DNA of 5,645 nt from an uncultured Kingella sp. Its GTDB lineage: Bacteria; Pseudomonadota; Gammaproteobacteria; Burkholderiales; Neisseriaceae. Within the stretch, counting starts at the first letter, position 1; every line of letters begins with the position of its first letter. The translations under genes and the position numbers were made by a program. Shown here one piece after another: positions 1 to 4,936 of this stretch. The notes beneath the pieces are model-generated. The model did no database searches, was not told the origin of the DNA, and was given only the letters and a program-made list of their open reading frames with translations. Location of the stretch: contig CAKARD010000085.1 in assembly GCA_916720425.1 (NCBI GenBank), positions 1 through 5,645 on the forward strand, in the 5' to 3' direction.

Positions 1-46
1 TGGCTAACCGCAGTGGTTTTTCCCTCCTTGACAGGAGGGACGAGCA
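1..46. other. Intergenic tail after the carboxypeptidase gene, two small dyads
   Basis: This stretch follows the carboxypeptidase stop codon on the minus strand and is cut by the window edge. It holds two dyads. One is AACCG/TGGTT at 6-10 and 14-18 with a G-T wobble; it is followed on the plus strand by more T residues, so it could be the weak end of a plus-strand gene arriving from outside. The other is the stronger GC-rich hairpin at 21-40, listed separately. There is no start codon behind the Shine-Dalgarno-like stretch AAGGAGGG that the minus strand shows here, so no further gene can be called. Confidence 0.35.
21..40. repeat. GC-rich inverted repeat, 7 bp arms, just after the carboxypeptidase stop
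   Basis: TCCCTCC at 21-27 pairs perfectly with GGAGGGA at 34-40 across the loop TTGACA. The dyad starts 6 bp past the stop codon of the M14 gene, where a terminator would be expected. On the minus strand, however, it is followed by AAAAACC rather than a T-run, so it is not a canonical intrinsic terminator in that direction. On the plus strand the T-run precedes it. It could stabilise the 3' end of the trpD-carboxypeptidase mRNA or be part of a Rho-dependent end; that role is inferred. Confidence 0.5.
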
Positions 47-1180
47 TCAAGCCTGATGTAATTGATTGACTACTGCTAATAATGGTGAAAGTATGCTTTC
101 ACCCAAGCGTAATGAACGTTGGCCATTCCAGCCAAAATCATCGTCAGGTAAATTATGATTGTCTTTAAATGGCATTTCTAAGGTAAAAGATAAACAATGA
201 AAAGTATTGCCTATGTATGTACTTGCCATGCTTAAATTGGCTTTGCCTGCTTCATCTTTGGGATAACCGTGAACATCTTGAAAATCAGGGCTGGCTGCTA
301 TAAAAGCAGTTTTGAACAGATTTTCCAGTTGCGCAATTTCTTGAGTGTAGCTAGGCACACCTTCTGTACCTGCGATAAATACATAAGGTATGGCTTCATC
401 ACCGTGTATGTCTAAAAAAATATCGACTCCTGTTTGGTGTATTTTTTCACGTACATAATAGACTTCTGGACTTGTTTCTGGGCTGGGGTTTAGCCATTCA
501 CGGTTAAGATTTGCGCCTTTGGCGTTGGTGCGTAAATTGCCTAAAACTGCCCCATCGGGATTCATATTCGGTACAAGATAAAAGGTAGCTTTATCCAATA
601 AAGCACGTGCCGTGGGATCTTGATGATCCAATAGCCGTAATAATAAACCTTCCATAAACCATTCAGCCATAGTTTCACCAGGATGTTGACGTGCAATAAT
701 CCAAATTTTAATATCGCTTTCAACTTGGTTGCCTATGGTTAATAAGTTAATATCACGCCCTTCAACAGTACTACCTAAATCTTCAATTTGACATAAACCA
801 CTGCCTTGCGCATTGCCCAATAAACTAAGATGTTGTTCGTAAGAATAGGGCTCGAAATAAGCATAGTAAATACTATTGGCAAGTGGGGTATGATTAATAA
901 TGAGTTCCCCATTTTCATATTGCGTAGGGACACGAAACCAATTTTGTCGGTCATATGATGCCACAGCGCAATAATCTTGCCATCCTTCAGGATAAGCAGA
1001 TGTGTGTGCATTATCAAAATGCATAACGCAATGTGTATAAGCCGCACCTTGTAATCTAAAATAAAACCATTGCGTAAATTCTGAAGCATTATCTTGGCGT
1101 AAAGATAATTGCATATTGTTTGCATGATGAATGTCCCGCACAATAATAGAACCTGCATCAAATTGACTGGAAATCTTCAT
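47..1180 (-). CDS. M14-family zinc carboxypeptidase, cytosolic carboxypeptidase (CCP)-like
   Basis: This is a metallo-carboxypeptidase of the bacterial CCP-like branch of family M14, which hydrolyses C-terminal residues with one zinc ion. The 377-residue protein has no signal peptide, so it should be cytosolic. Residues 1 to about 120 form the beta-rich N-terminal domain typical of CCPs; the catalytic domain follows. Visible active-site motifs are HPGE at 166-169 (zinc ligands H166 and E169), LRTN with R217, NLNR with N226-R227 (substrate carboxylate binding), DIHGDE with the third zinc ligand H259, and TLEMPF with the general base E335. All are intact and the length is normal. The start is supported by AAGGA about 8 nt upstream, inside the end of trpD. 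Only 2 bp separate it from trpD, so co-transcription is very likely. Eukaryotic CCPs remove glutamates from tubulin tails; the bacterial substrate is not deducible here. The family call is firm, the role unknown. Confidence 0.92.
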   Translation of the reverse strand: MKISSQFDAGSIIVRDIHHANNMQLSLRQDNASEFTQWFYFRLQGAAYTHCVMHFDNAHTSAYPEGWQDYCAVASYDRQNWFRVPTQYENGELIINHTPLANSIYYAYFEPYSYEQHLSLLGNAQGSGLCQIEDLGSTVEGRDINLLTIGNQVESDIKIWIIARQHPGETMAEWFMEGLLLRLLDHQDPTARALLDKATFYLVPNMNPDGAVLGNLRTNAKGANLNREWLNPSPETSPEVYYVREKIHQTGVDIFLDIHGDEAIPYVFIAGTEGVPSYTQEIAQLENLFKTAFIAASPDFQDVHGYPKDEAGKANLSMASTYIGNTFHCLSFTLEMPFKDNHNLPDDDFGWNGQRSLRLGESILSPLLAVVNQLHQA

Positions 1181-1182
1181 AA

Positions 1183-2211
1183 TTATTTTCCTTGACTTTG
1201 TCGGATTAATTCTTGTTGTTTGGCTTTGGCTTTGCCACTAATCAAACTTTCACGTGCCAGTTGCATGCCGTGTGCCAAATCGTGAGCGATATTGCCTGCA
1301 TACAAACATGCCGCTGCGTTGATTAACACAATGTCTCGTGCGACATCAGGTGCACGGTTTTCTAATACGGCATTCATTAAATCTAATGATTGTGTCGCGT
1401 TATCTACTGTAATCGCGTTTAAATTATCATAGATGGGCAAACCAACATCATGAGGATGGATATCATATTCCAAAATATGGTTATGACACAGTTCAGAAAC
1501 GCGCGTGCTACCTGTTACCGTGATTTCATCTAAACCATCACTACCGTGCACTATCAAAGCGTGCTGGGAACCTAACTGTTGTAAAACCCGCGATAAAATT
1601 CCGCATAAATCATGATGAAATACACCAATTAATTGATTTTTTGCACCTGCTGGGTTGGTTAGTGGTCCCAAAATATTAAAAATAGTACGAAATCCTAAAG
1701 CTTTGCGGACAGGGGCAACATAACGCATGGCAGAATGATGATTTTGAGCAAACATAAAACCGATTCCTACTTGTTCTATGCTTTGTGCAATTTGTTCGGG
1801 TGATTGTTGCAAGTTAACACCCATTTGCTCTAGCACATCAGCCGCGCCACTAGATGATGAAACTGAGCGTCCACCATGTTTTGCCACACTGACACCTGCT
1901 GCTGCGGCAACAAACATTGCAGTAGTAGAGATATTAAAGGTTTTGGCACCATCACCACCTGTTCCTACAATATCAACGACTTGCTCTGGGTGAGTAATTG
2001 GTACGGCAGTAGCAAATTCACGCATCACACTGGCTGCAGCTGCGATTTCTGATACTGTTTCCACTTTAATACGCAAACCGACTAGAATGCCTGCAATTTG
2101 TTCAGGAAGCACGTCACCGCGCATAATTTGACGCATTAAATCCTGCATTTCATCAAAAAACAATTCGTTATTATCAATTAAACGAGCCAGTGCTTGTTGT
2201 GCCGTTATCAT
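1183..2211 (-). CDS. trpD: Anthranilate phosphoribosyltransferase TrpD
   Basis: TrpD joins anthranilate to phosphoribosyl pyrophosphate, giving N-(5'-phosphoribosyl)anthranilate, an early step of tryptophan synthesis in the cytosol. The 342-residue protein has the usual length of the monofunctional enzyme. It shows the PRPP-binding GTGGDG loop at 83-88, NIST at 93-96, the signature KHGGRSVSSSSGAADVLE at 111-128, the anthranilate-site region around R163-R169, GPLTNPA at 182-188, and the magnesium-binding DE at 228-229 within HGSDGLDEI. The N-terminal helical domain (about 1-70) is complete. There is no fused glutamine amidotransferase domain, unlike E. coli TrpGD. The start has a modest AAGG Shine-Dalgarno 8 nt upstream. 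No other trp gene is in the window: a ter gene lies upstream and an M14 carboxypeptidase follows after 2 bp. The identification is very secure. Confidence 0.98.
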   Translation of the reverse strand: MITAQQALARLIDNNELFFDEMQDLMRQIMRGDVLPEQIAGILVGLRIKVETVSEIAAAASVMREFATAVPITHPEQVVDIVGTGGDGAKTFNISTTAMFVAAAAGVSVAKHGGRSVSSSSGAADVLEQMGVNLQQSPEQIAQSIEQVGIGFMFAQNHHSAMRYVAPVRKALGFRTIFNILGPLTNPAGAKNQLIGVFHHDLCGILSRVLQQLGSQHALIVHGSDGLDEITVTGSTRVSELCHNHILEYDIHPHDVGLPIYDNLNAITVDNATQSLDLMNAVLENRAPDVARDIVLINAAACLYAGNIAHDLAHGMQLARESLISGKAKAKQQELIRQSQGK

Positions 2212-2287
2212 AATTTTGCCTTTTTGTGAATAAATGGGTTATTGCAAATAAACTCTCAATGCATACTACTTTATTCTGCTAGTGATG

Positions 2288-2310
2288 AATTTACTATAAT
2301 GTAATTTACT
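2288..2310. repeat. 8 bp direct repeat AATTTACT, two copies upstream of trpD
   Basis: AATTTACT occurs exactly at 2288-2295 and again at 2303-2310, a 15 bp period. On the minus strand this reads as two AGTAAATT boxes, and the downstream box overlaps a -10-like TATAGT. Such an arrangement could be a regulator-binding site for trpD, but the surroundings are very AT-rich and chance is a real alternative. Confidence 0.35.
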
Positions 2311-2337
2311 TCTATTTTAGCGGATCTAATTGGATTT

Positions 2338-2363
2338 TTTCTTGATTTTTTATCATCAAGAAA
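2338..2363. repeat. Perfect 9 bp-arm palindrome upstream of trpD
   Basis: TTTCTTGAT at 2338-2346 pairs with ATCAAGAAA at 2355-2363 across an 8 nt loop. On the minus strand the hairpin is followed by more A residues, so it is not a terminator for the ter genes. It abuts a minus-strand TATAAT at 2363-2368. It may be an operator or an mRNA leader hairpin for trpD; no function can be shown from sequence alone. Confidence 0.45.
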
Positions 2364-2370
2364 TTATAGT
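2342..2370 (+). promoter_or_regulatory. Weak candidate plus-strand promoter in the trpD/terZ gap
   Basis: TTGATT (2342-2347) and TATAGT (2365-2370) are spaced by 17 bp, a sigma-70-like layout with about four and five consensus matches. A transcript starting near 2377 would run antisense to the end of the ter operon and would include the 2422-2471 stem. AT-rich DNA yields such matches by chance, so this is only a candidate. Confidence 0.2.
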
Positions 2371-2411
2371 ATTTTTTGGAGAAAATATTGTTGAAAAGGT
2401 TGATTATATTT

Positions 2412-2471
2412 AAGAATAATAAATCTGCATCTTAATTGACTGTTTTTGGCTCAACTTTTTAGGTGCAGATT
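2412..2471 (-). terminator. Probable terminator of the ter genes (long-loop hairpin)
   Basis: An inverted repeat lies 17 bp past the terZ-like stop. AATCTGCA (2422-2429) pairs with TGCAGATT (2464-2471), and the arms grow to 11 positions if T2430-G2463 is counted. An inner TTGA/TCAA pair (2436-2439 with 2451-2454) shortens the large loop. On the minus strand the stem is followed by a T-rich stretch, TTATTATTCTT by sense, interrupted by A. The position fits a terminator. The long loop and imperfect T-run make it weaker than the hairpin at 3110-3129. Confidence 0.45.
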
Positions 2472-2487
2472 ACAAATTATACTATTT

Positions 2488-3075
2488 TTACAGTAATCGT
2501 TTAACTTCTTCCACTAATTGGCTGGCAATACGCCCTTGTGTGGTTTGTCCAATGGCTGCTAGTTTCCAAATACCGTTATGGCGATATACTTTAAGCATAA
2601 TCATGCCTGTATGCGCACCTTTTTGTGATAAATTGAAATAGGCAAATTCTGTTTTTTTGCTATCCCAGTCATAAACACGACAAAAAGCATTTTCTACTTT
2701 TTCAAAATTTTGTCCACGAAAGCTATTCACAGTAAAAATCAAGAAATCAATTTGTGGGTTAAGTGCACCCAAATCCACAAAAATGGTTTCATCATCACCA
2801 TCACCATCGCCAGTAAGATTATCGCCACTATGTTTAATCGCACCATCTTTAGATATGAGCGAGCCGAAATAAACGTTATCAATTAGGTTATGCTGACTAT
2901 CAAAACACAAGCAGGAGGCATCTAAATCAATATTTTCTATTGCACCACCAAAAATACTACCTAATAAACCTTTCTTTTTGGCAATATCCCAACCCAATCC
3001 CATAGCGATGCGTTGTAAAGATTGCCCATTTTTTTCTAAATTGATTTTTTGTCCTTTAGTTAAATTAATTGCCAT
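2488..3075 (-). CDS. TerD-family stress protein, TerZ-like
   Basis: This is a member of the TerD/TerE/TerZ family (CABP/TerD domain), soluble cytosolic proteins linked to tellurite, metal and oxidative stress resistance that bind calcium through acidic loops. The 195 residues are one full TerD domain. Features are a starting NLTKGQKINLEK strand, GLGWD at 26-30, IDLDAS at 49-54, and the calcium-site stretch GDNLTGDGDGDDE at 84-96. Compared with its neighbour there is an extra Lys/Gly-rich segment, KKGLLGSIFGGA (33-44), and a basic/acidic helix-like tail (RIASQLVEEVKRLL); both are reminiscent of TerZ-type members, so I use that label descriptively. The start has GGAG 7 nt upstream. It is the last gene of a terC-terD-terZ-like run, 60 bp behind its paralogue with a strong terminator-type hairpin in between, so its expression may be lower or conditional. 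Confidence 0.9.
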   Translation of the reverse strand: MAINLTKGQKINLEKNGQSLQRIAMGLGWDIAKKKGLLGSIFGGAIENIDLDASCLCFDSQHNLIDNVYFGSLISKDGAIKHSGDNLTGDGDGDDETIFVDLGALNPQIDFLIFTVNSFRGQNFEKVENAFCRVYDWDSKKTEFAYFNLSQKGAHTGMIMLKVYRHNGIWKLAAIGQTTQGRIASQLVEEVKRLL

Positions 3076-3103
3076 GCTATCGCTCCATTTTCTATCATCA
3101 ATA

Positions 3104-3129
3104 TAAGAAAAGGGGGCAAGTTCCCCCTT
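3104..3129 (-). terminator. Strong intrinsic terminator or attenuator between the two terD-family genes
   Basis: AAGGGGG (3110-3116) pairs with CCCCCTT (3123-3129) across the 6 nt loop. On the minus strand the stem is followed directly by TTTTCTTA. The hairpin begins only 6 bp after the stop of the upstream terD gene. This is a textbook Rho-independent terminator layout: GC-rich stem, short loop, T-run. It sits inside an apparent operon, because only about 28 bp separate it from the next start and no convincing promoter fits there. Partial read-through is therefore the likeliest way the downstream gene is expressed. Confidence 0.85.
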
Positions 3130-3135
3130 GTTTAA

Positions 3136-3711
3136 TTAAACATGAATACCATACTGCAAGCATAAGGAGCGTAAACCGCCTTGATACCCCTGTGCAATAG
3201 CGCGGAATTTCCATTCTGAATTATGACGATATACTTCACCAAAAATCATGGCTGTTTCAATTGAGCCATCTTCTGATAAGTCAAAACGTGCAATTTCTCT
3301 ATTACTTTCGCCATTTACACAGCGAATATAAGCATGAACCACTTGTCCAAAATTTAGACCATGTTTTTCAGCTTCATGGATGGTTACGGTTATAGCAAGT
3401 TTTTGAACATCTGCTGGCACTTTGTCTAATTTAATCTCAATTTGTTCATCATCACCATCGCCATCACCTGTGCGATTGTCGCCCTTGTGTTCAATTGAAC
3501 CATCTGCTGATTTGAGATTATTATAGAAAATAAAATCGGCATCGCTACGTACTTTTTCGTTAGCACCTAAGATAAACAAAGATGCATCTAAGTCAAAAGC
3601 TACACCATCAGTACGGCGTGCATCCCAACCTAAACCAATAATCAGATTTTTCAAAGAAGCATCTTCTTTGGTCAAGGAAACATTGCCGCCTTTGTTCAAA
3701 CTAATTGCCAT
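3136..3711 (-). CDS. terD: TerD-family tellurium resistance/stress protein
   Basis: This is a canonical TerD/TerE-type protein of 191 residues, the usual family length. It is a soluble beta-sandwich with a calcium-binding acidic loop, associated with tellurite resistance, phage-inhibition and stress phenotypes in ter clusters. Visible motifs are ISLNKGGNVSLTK at the N-terminus, GLGWDARRTDG at 26-36, FDLDAS at 39-44, IFYNN at 61-65, the calcium-site run GDNRTGDGDGDDE at 77-89, and the conserved GEVYRHNSEWKFRAIAQGY segment at 158-176. No key acidic residue is missing. The start is supported by AGGAG 8 nt upstream. It follows terC by 82 bp (two dyads in the gap) and precedes its TerZ-like paralogue by 60 bp. 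TerD and TerE are hard to tell apart from sequence alone, so the symbol is approximate. Confidence 0.93.
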   Translation of the reverse strand: MAISLNKGGNVSLTKEDASLKNLIIGLGWDARRTDGVAFDLDASLFILGANEKVRSDADFIFYNNLKSADGSIEHKGDNRTGDGDGDDEQIEIKLDKVPADVQKLAITVTIHEAEKHGLNFGQVVHAYIRCVNGESNREIARFDLSEDGSIETAMIFGEVYRHNSEWKFRAIAQGYQGGLRSLCLQYGIHV

Positions 3712-3737
3712 GATTCATTCTCCTAAAATGGAAAGAT

Positions 3738-3760
3738 AGAAAATTGCAGGTTTTCCTGCA
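3738..3760 (-). terminator. Terminator-like hairpin between terC and terD
   Basis: TGCAGG (3745-3750) pairs with CCTGCA (3755-3760) around a TTTT (minus AAAA) tetraloop. On the minus strand it is followed by ATTTTCT. The stem has 6 bp with four GC pairs, so it should be a leaky terminator or attenuator between terC and terD rather than a full stop. No good promoter for terD is visible after it: TTGAGT at 3761-3766 has only a poor -10 partner. Confidence 0.55.
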
Positions 3761-3765
3761 CTCAA

Positions 3766-3784
3766 ATAGGAAGTCGTTCCCTAT
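3766..3784. repeat. Short bulged dyad after the terC stop
   Basis: ATAGGAA (3766-3772) faces TTCCCTAT (3777-3784). GGAA/TTCC pairs directly, and ATA/TAT pairs with one bulged base at 3781. It lies 10 bp past the terC stop, in tandem with the hairpin at 3745-3760. Together they may act as a 3'-end stabiliser or weak terminator for terC. No T-run follows on the minus strand. Confidence 0.3.
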
Positions 3785-3793
3785 ATTGTTGAA

Positions 3794-4831
3794 TTATTCG
3801 ACATGGGGTTTTTTGTGCACCAAGCTTGCTACTACGCCTATGGCTAGGGTAATCAAGACAATAATTAATGATGCATTTGGGCTAATGTCAAAACCAAATC
3901 CCCATAAATGTAATGAAGCAGATAAGGCTAATTTTGCCGCAATAAAGAATAATAAAACGATAATCGCTTTTTCTAAGTGATGCAACATTTCTTTAAGTGC
4001 TTCTAATACAAAATACAAAGTACGCAAGCCTAAGATTGCAAACAACATTGCACTATATACAATTAAAGGTTCTTTGGATACCGCAATCACGGCTGGCACA
4101 CTATCAAACGCAAACATCACATCTGACAGTTCTACTACAGCCGTGCATACCAGCAAAGGTGTAGCATAATAGGCGGCTTTACCACCGTGTTCTTTGAGCC
4201 ATGCTTGAATGGGAGCTTTTTCTTCTTCTGTAGCATTTTCTAAATATTGTTCTGCTGTTTTTTGATTGATAAAAAAATCATGTCCAAATAATTTTGGAAT
4301 AACAGGGAAAAATTTATGGACGACACGATTGGCCAGATGGTTTTCATAATCCGTTTCTTCGTCTTCATCATCACCACTTTTTAACATCATTACTGCAGCA
4401 TAACCCACTAAAGCGGCGAAAATTAATTCTGCCCAGCTACCAAATTGTTTGAGTAAACCCGCGCCAATTACCACAAAAATCAGCCGAAAGACAATTGCGC
4501 CCAATACACCCCAATATAACACGCGATGGCGTAAATGATTAGGAATACCAAACCATGCGAAAATGGCAGAAAATACAAACAAGTTATCGACTGACAACAC
4601 TTTTTCTAGCAAATAACCTGAAATAAATAAAGAGGCGGTGTTGCTACCATGATGGAACCATAAAAACACAGCATATAACAATGAAATGGCAACCCAAAAA
4701 ATAGACCAAGAAACCGCAGATTTAAGAGTGATTTCTTTGTCTTCTTTGTGTAAATAATGATCGACAAACATAGAAAAAGCGACTAAACCTAAAAATATAG
4801 TGTAGTCCAACCAATCTACAGTTAAATTCAT
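3794..4831 (-). CDS. terC: TerC-family integral membrane protein
   Basis: TerC-family proteins are inner-membrane proteins with about seven to nine helices. They are linked to tellurite resistance in ter clusters, and relatives such as Alx have been tied to manganese homeostasis. The 345-residue protein matches the long TerC/Alx type. Hydrophobic segments lie near residues 8-23, 42-60, 66-94, 105-125, 135-150, 222-250, 256-277, 285-305 and 319-338. Family signatures are intact: LEKVLSVDNLFVF (75-87, acidic E76 and D82) and VELSDVMFAFDSVPAV (233-248, with E234, D237 and D243), acidic residues in membrane helices that suggest cation binding or transport. A charged, Asp/Glu-rich cytoplasmic loop spans about 151-215. 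The start has AGGA 7 nt upstream. It has its own promoter-like signal and is followed by two terD-family genes, supporting a ter role. The transported ion, if any, cannot be told. Confidence 0.94.
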   Translation of the reverse strand: MNLTVDWLDYTIFLGLVAFSMFVDHYLHKEDKEITLKSAVSWSIFWVAISLLYAVFLWFHHGSNTASLFISGYLLEKVLSVDNLFVFSAIFAWFGIPNHLRHRVLYWGVLGAIVFRLIFVVIGAGLLKQFGSWAELIFAALVGYAAVMMLKSGDDEDEETDYENHLANRVVHKFFPVIPKLFGHDFFINQKTAEQYLENATEEEKAPIQAWLKEHGGKAAYYATPLLVCTAVVELSDVMFAFDSVPAVIAVSKEPLIVYSAMLFAILGLRTLYFVLEALKEMLHHLEKAIIVLLFFIAAKLALSASLHLWGFGFDISPNASLIIVLITLAIGVVASLVHKKPHVE

Positions 4832-4872
4832 GATAGTTTCCTATTAATTATTTTTCGATTATTCAATTATTT

Positions 4873-4901
4873 ATAATAACATTGTTTGTTATTTTTGACA
4901 A
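4873..4901 (-). promoter_or_regulatory. Sigma-70-type promoter for terC
   Basis: On the minus strand, TTGTCA (plus 4896-4901) stands 17 bp from TATTAT (plus 4873-4878). Each hexamer matches the consensus at five of six positions and the spacer is optimal. Transcription would start near 4866, leaving a leader of about 35 nt before terC. This is the best promoter in the window and probably drives the whole terC-terD-terZ-like set. The spacer and -35 box carry dyads. Confidence 0.72.
4875..4893. promoter_or_regulatory. Inverted repeat inside the terC promoter spacer, operator candidate
   Basis: AATAAC (4875-4880) and GTTATT (4888-4893) form a perfect 6 bp dyad with a 7 bp centre. It overlaps the -10 box and fills most of the spacer. 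A repressor or MerR-like activator could bind such a site, but AT-rich composition makes small dyads common, so the role is inferred. Confidence 0.35.
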
Positions 4902-4926
4902 TAATGAGCATGGCACTTATTGTTCA
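4896..4926. promoter_or_regulatory. Second dyad overlapping the terC -35 box
   Basis: ACAATAA (4898-4904) pairs exactly with TTATTGT (4917-4923) across 12 nt. Allowing one bulged base, the arms extend to TGACAATAA and TTATTGTTCA. It lies right after the stop of the exported-protein gene and covers the terC -35 box. On the minus strand it is followed by A-rich DNA, not T, so it is a poor terminator. ATTGTT boxes at 4881, 4919 and 4926 recur around it. It is an operator candidate. Confidence 0.35.
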
Positions 4927-4936
4927 TTGTTTTATC

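Larger units (their letters stand above)
2212..2487. other. AT-rich intergenic region between the terZ-like gene and trpD
   Basis: The 276 bp must hold the end of the ter transcript and the trpD promoter. It contains a nested inverted repeat next to the terZ-like stop (2422-2471), a palindrome (2338-2363) and a direct repeat (2288-2310), listed separately. Minus-strand -10-like hexamers are TATAAT at 2363-2368, TATAAT at 2476-2481 (with a poor TTAAAC 17 bp upstream) and TATAGT at 2293-2298. None has a good -35 box, so the trpD promoter stays unassigned. No TGG codon occurs anywhere in the minus-strand reading of this gap, so a classical Trp-leader attenuator is excluded. The only minus-strand mini-ORF beginning with ATG that I noted (2312-2356, 14 codons) lacks a ribosome-binding site. 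Confidence 0.6.

Noticed and set aside
1..29. Ribosome-binding site for a further minus-strand gene (AAGGAGGG at 22-29)
   Set aside because: No ATG, GTG or TTG follows before the window edge at a workable distance; the motif is one arm of the 21-40 hairpin.
775..1161. Minus-strand open frame of 128 codons inside the carboxypeptidase gene
   Set aside because: It is in another frame of the intact M14 gene and encodes no family-like protein; a shadow of AT-rich coding DNA.
1778..1993. Plus-strand open frame of 71 codons opposite trpD
   Set aside because: Antisense to the conserved PRPP-binding part of trpD; its composition reflects the complement of that gene.
2422..2471. Miniature transposable element with 8-11 bp terminal inverted repeats
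   Set aside because: Only about 50 bp long, no flanking target-site duplication visible, and its position right after a stop codon fits a terminator better.
2212..2487. Trp leader peptide and attenuator ahead of trpD
   Set aside because: The minus-strand reading has no TGG codon at all, and the one ATG mini-ORF noted (2312-2356) lacks a ribosome-binding site.
3744..3980. Plus-strand open frame of 78 codons over the terC 3' end
   Set aside because: Lies mostly antisense to the well-supported terC C-terminus, has no recognisable domain, and its start falls in the terC-terD hairpin region.
2488..4831. New phage-defence island built on the ter genes
   Set aside because: Only TerC and two TerD-family proteins are present, with no nuclease, ATPase, TerB, TerF or other effector in the window, so nothing beyond a small ter stress cassette can be claimed.
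4832..4936. yybP-ykoY manganese riboswitch ahead of terC
   Set aside because: Such elements often precede Alx/TerC relatives, but the predicted leader here is only about 35 nt and AT-rich, too short for that fold.
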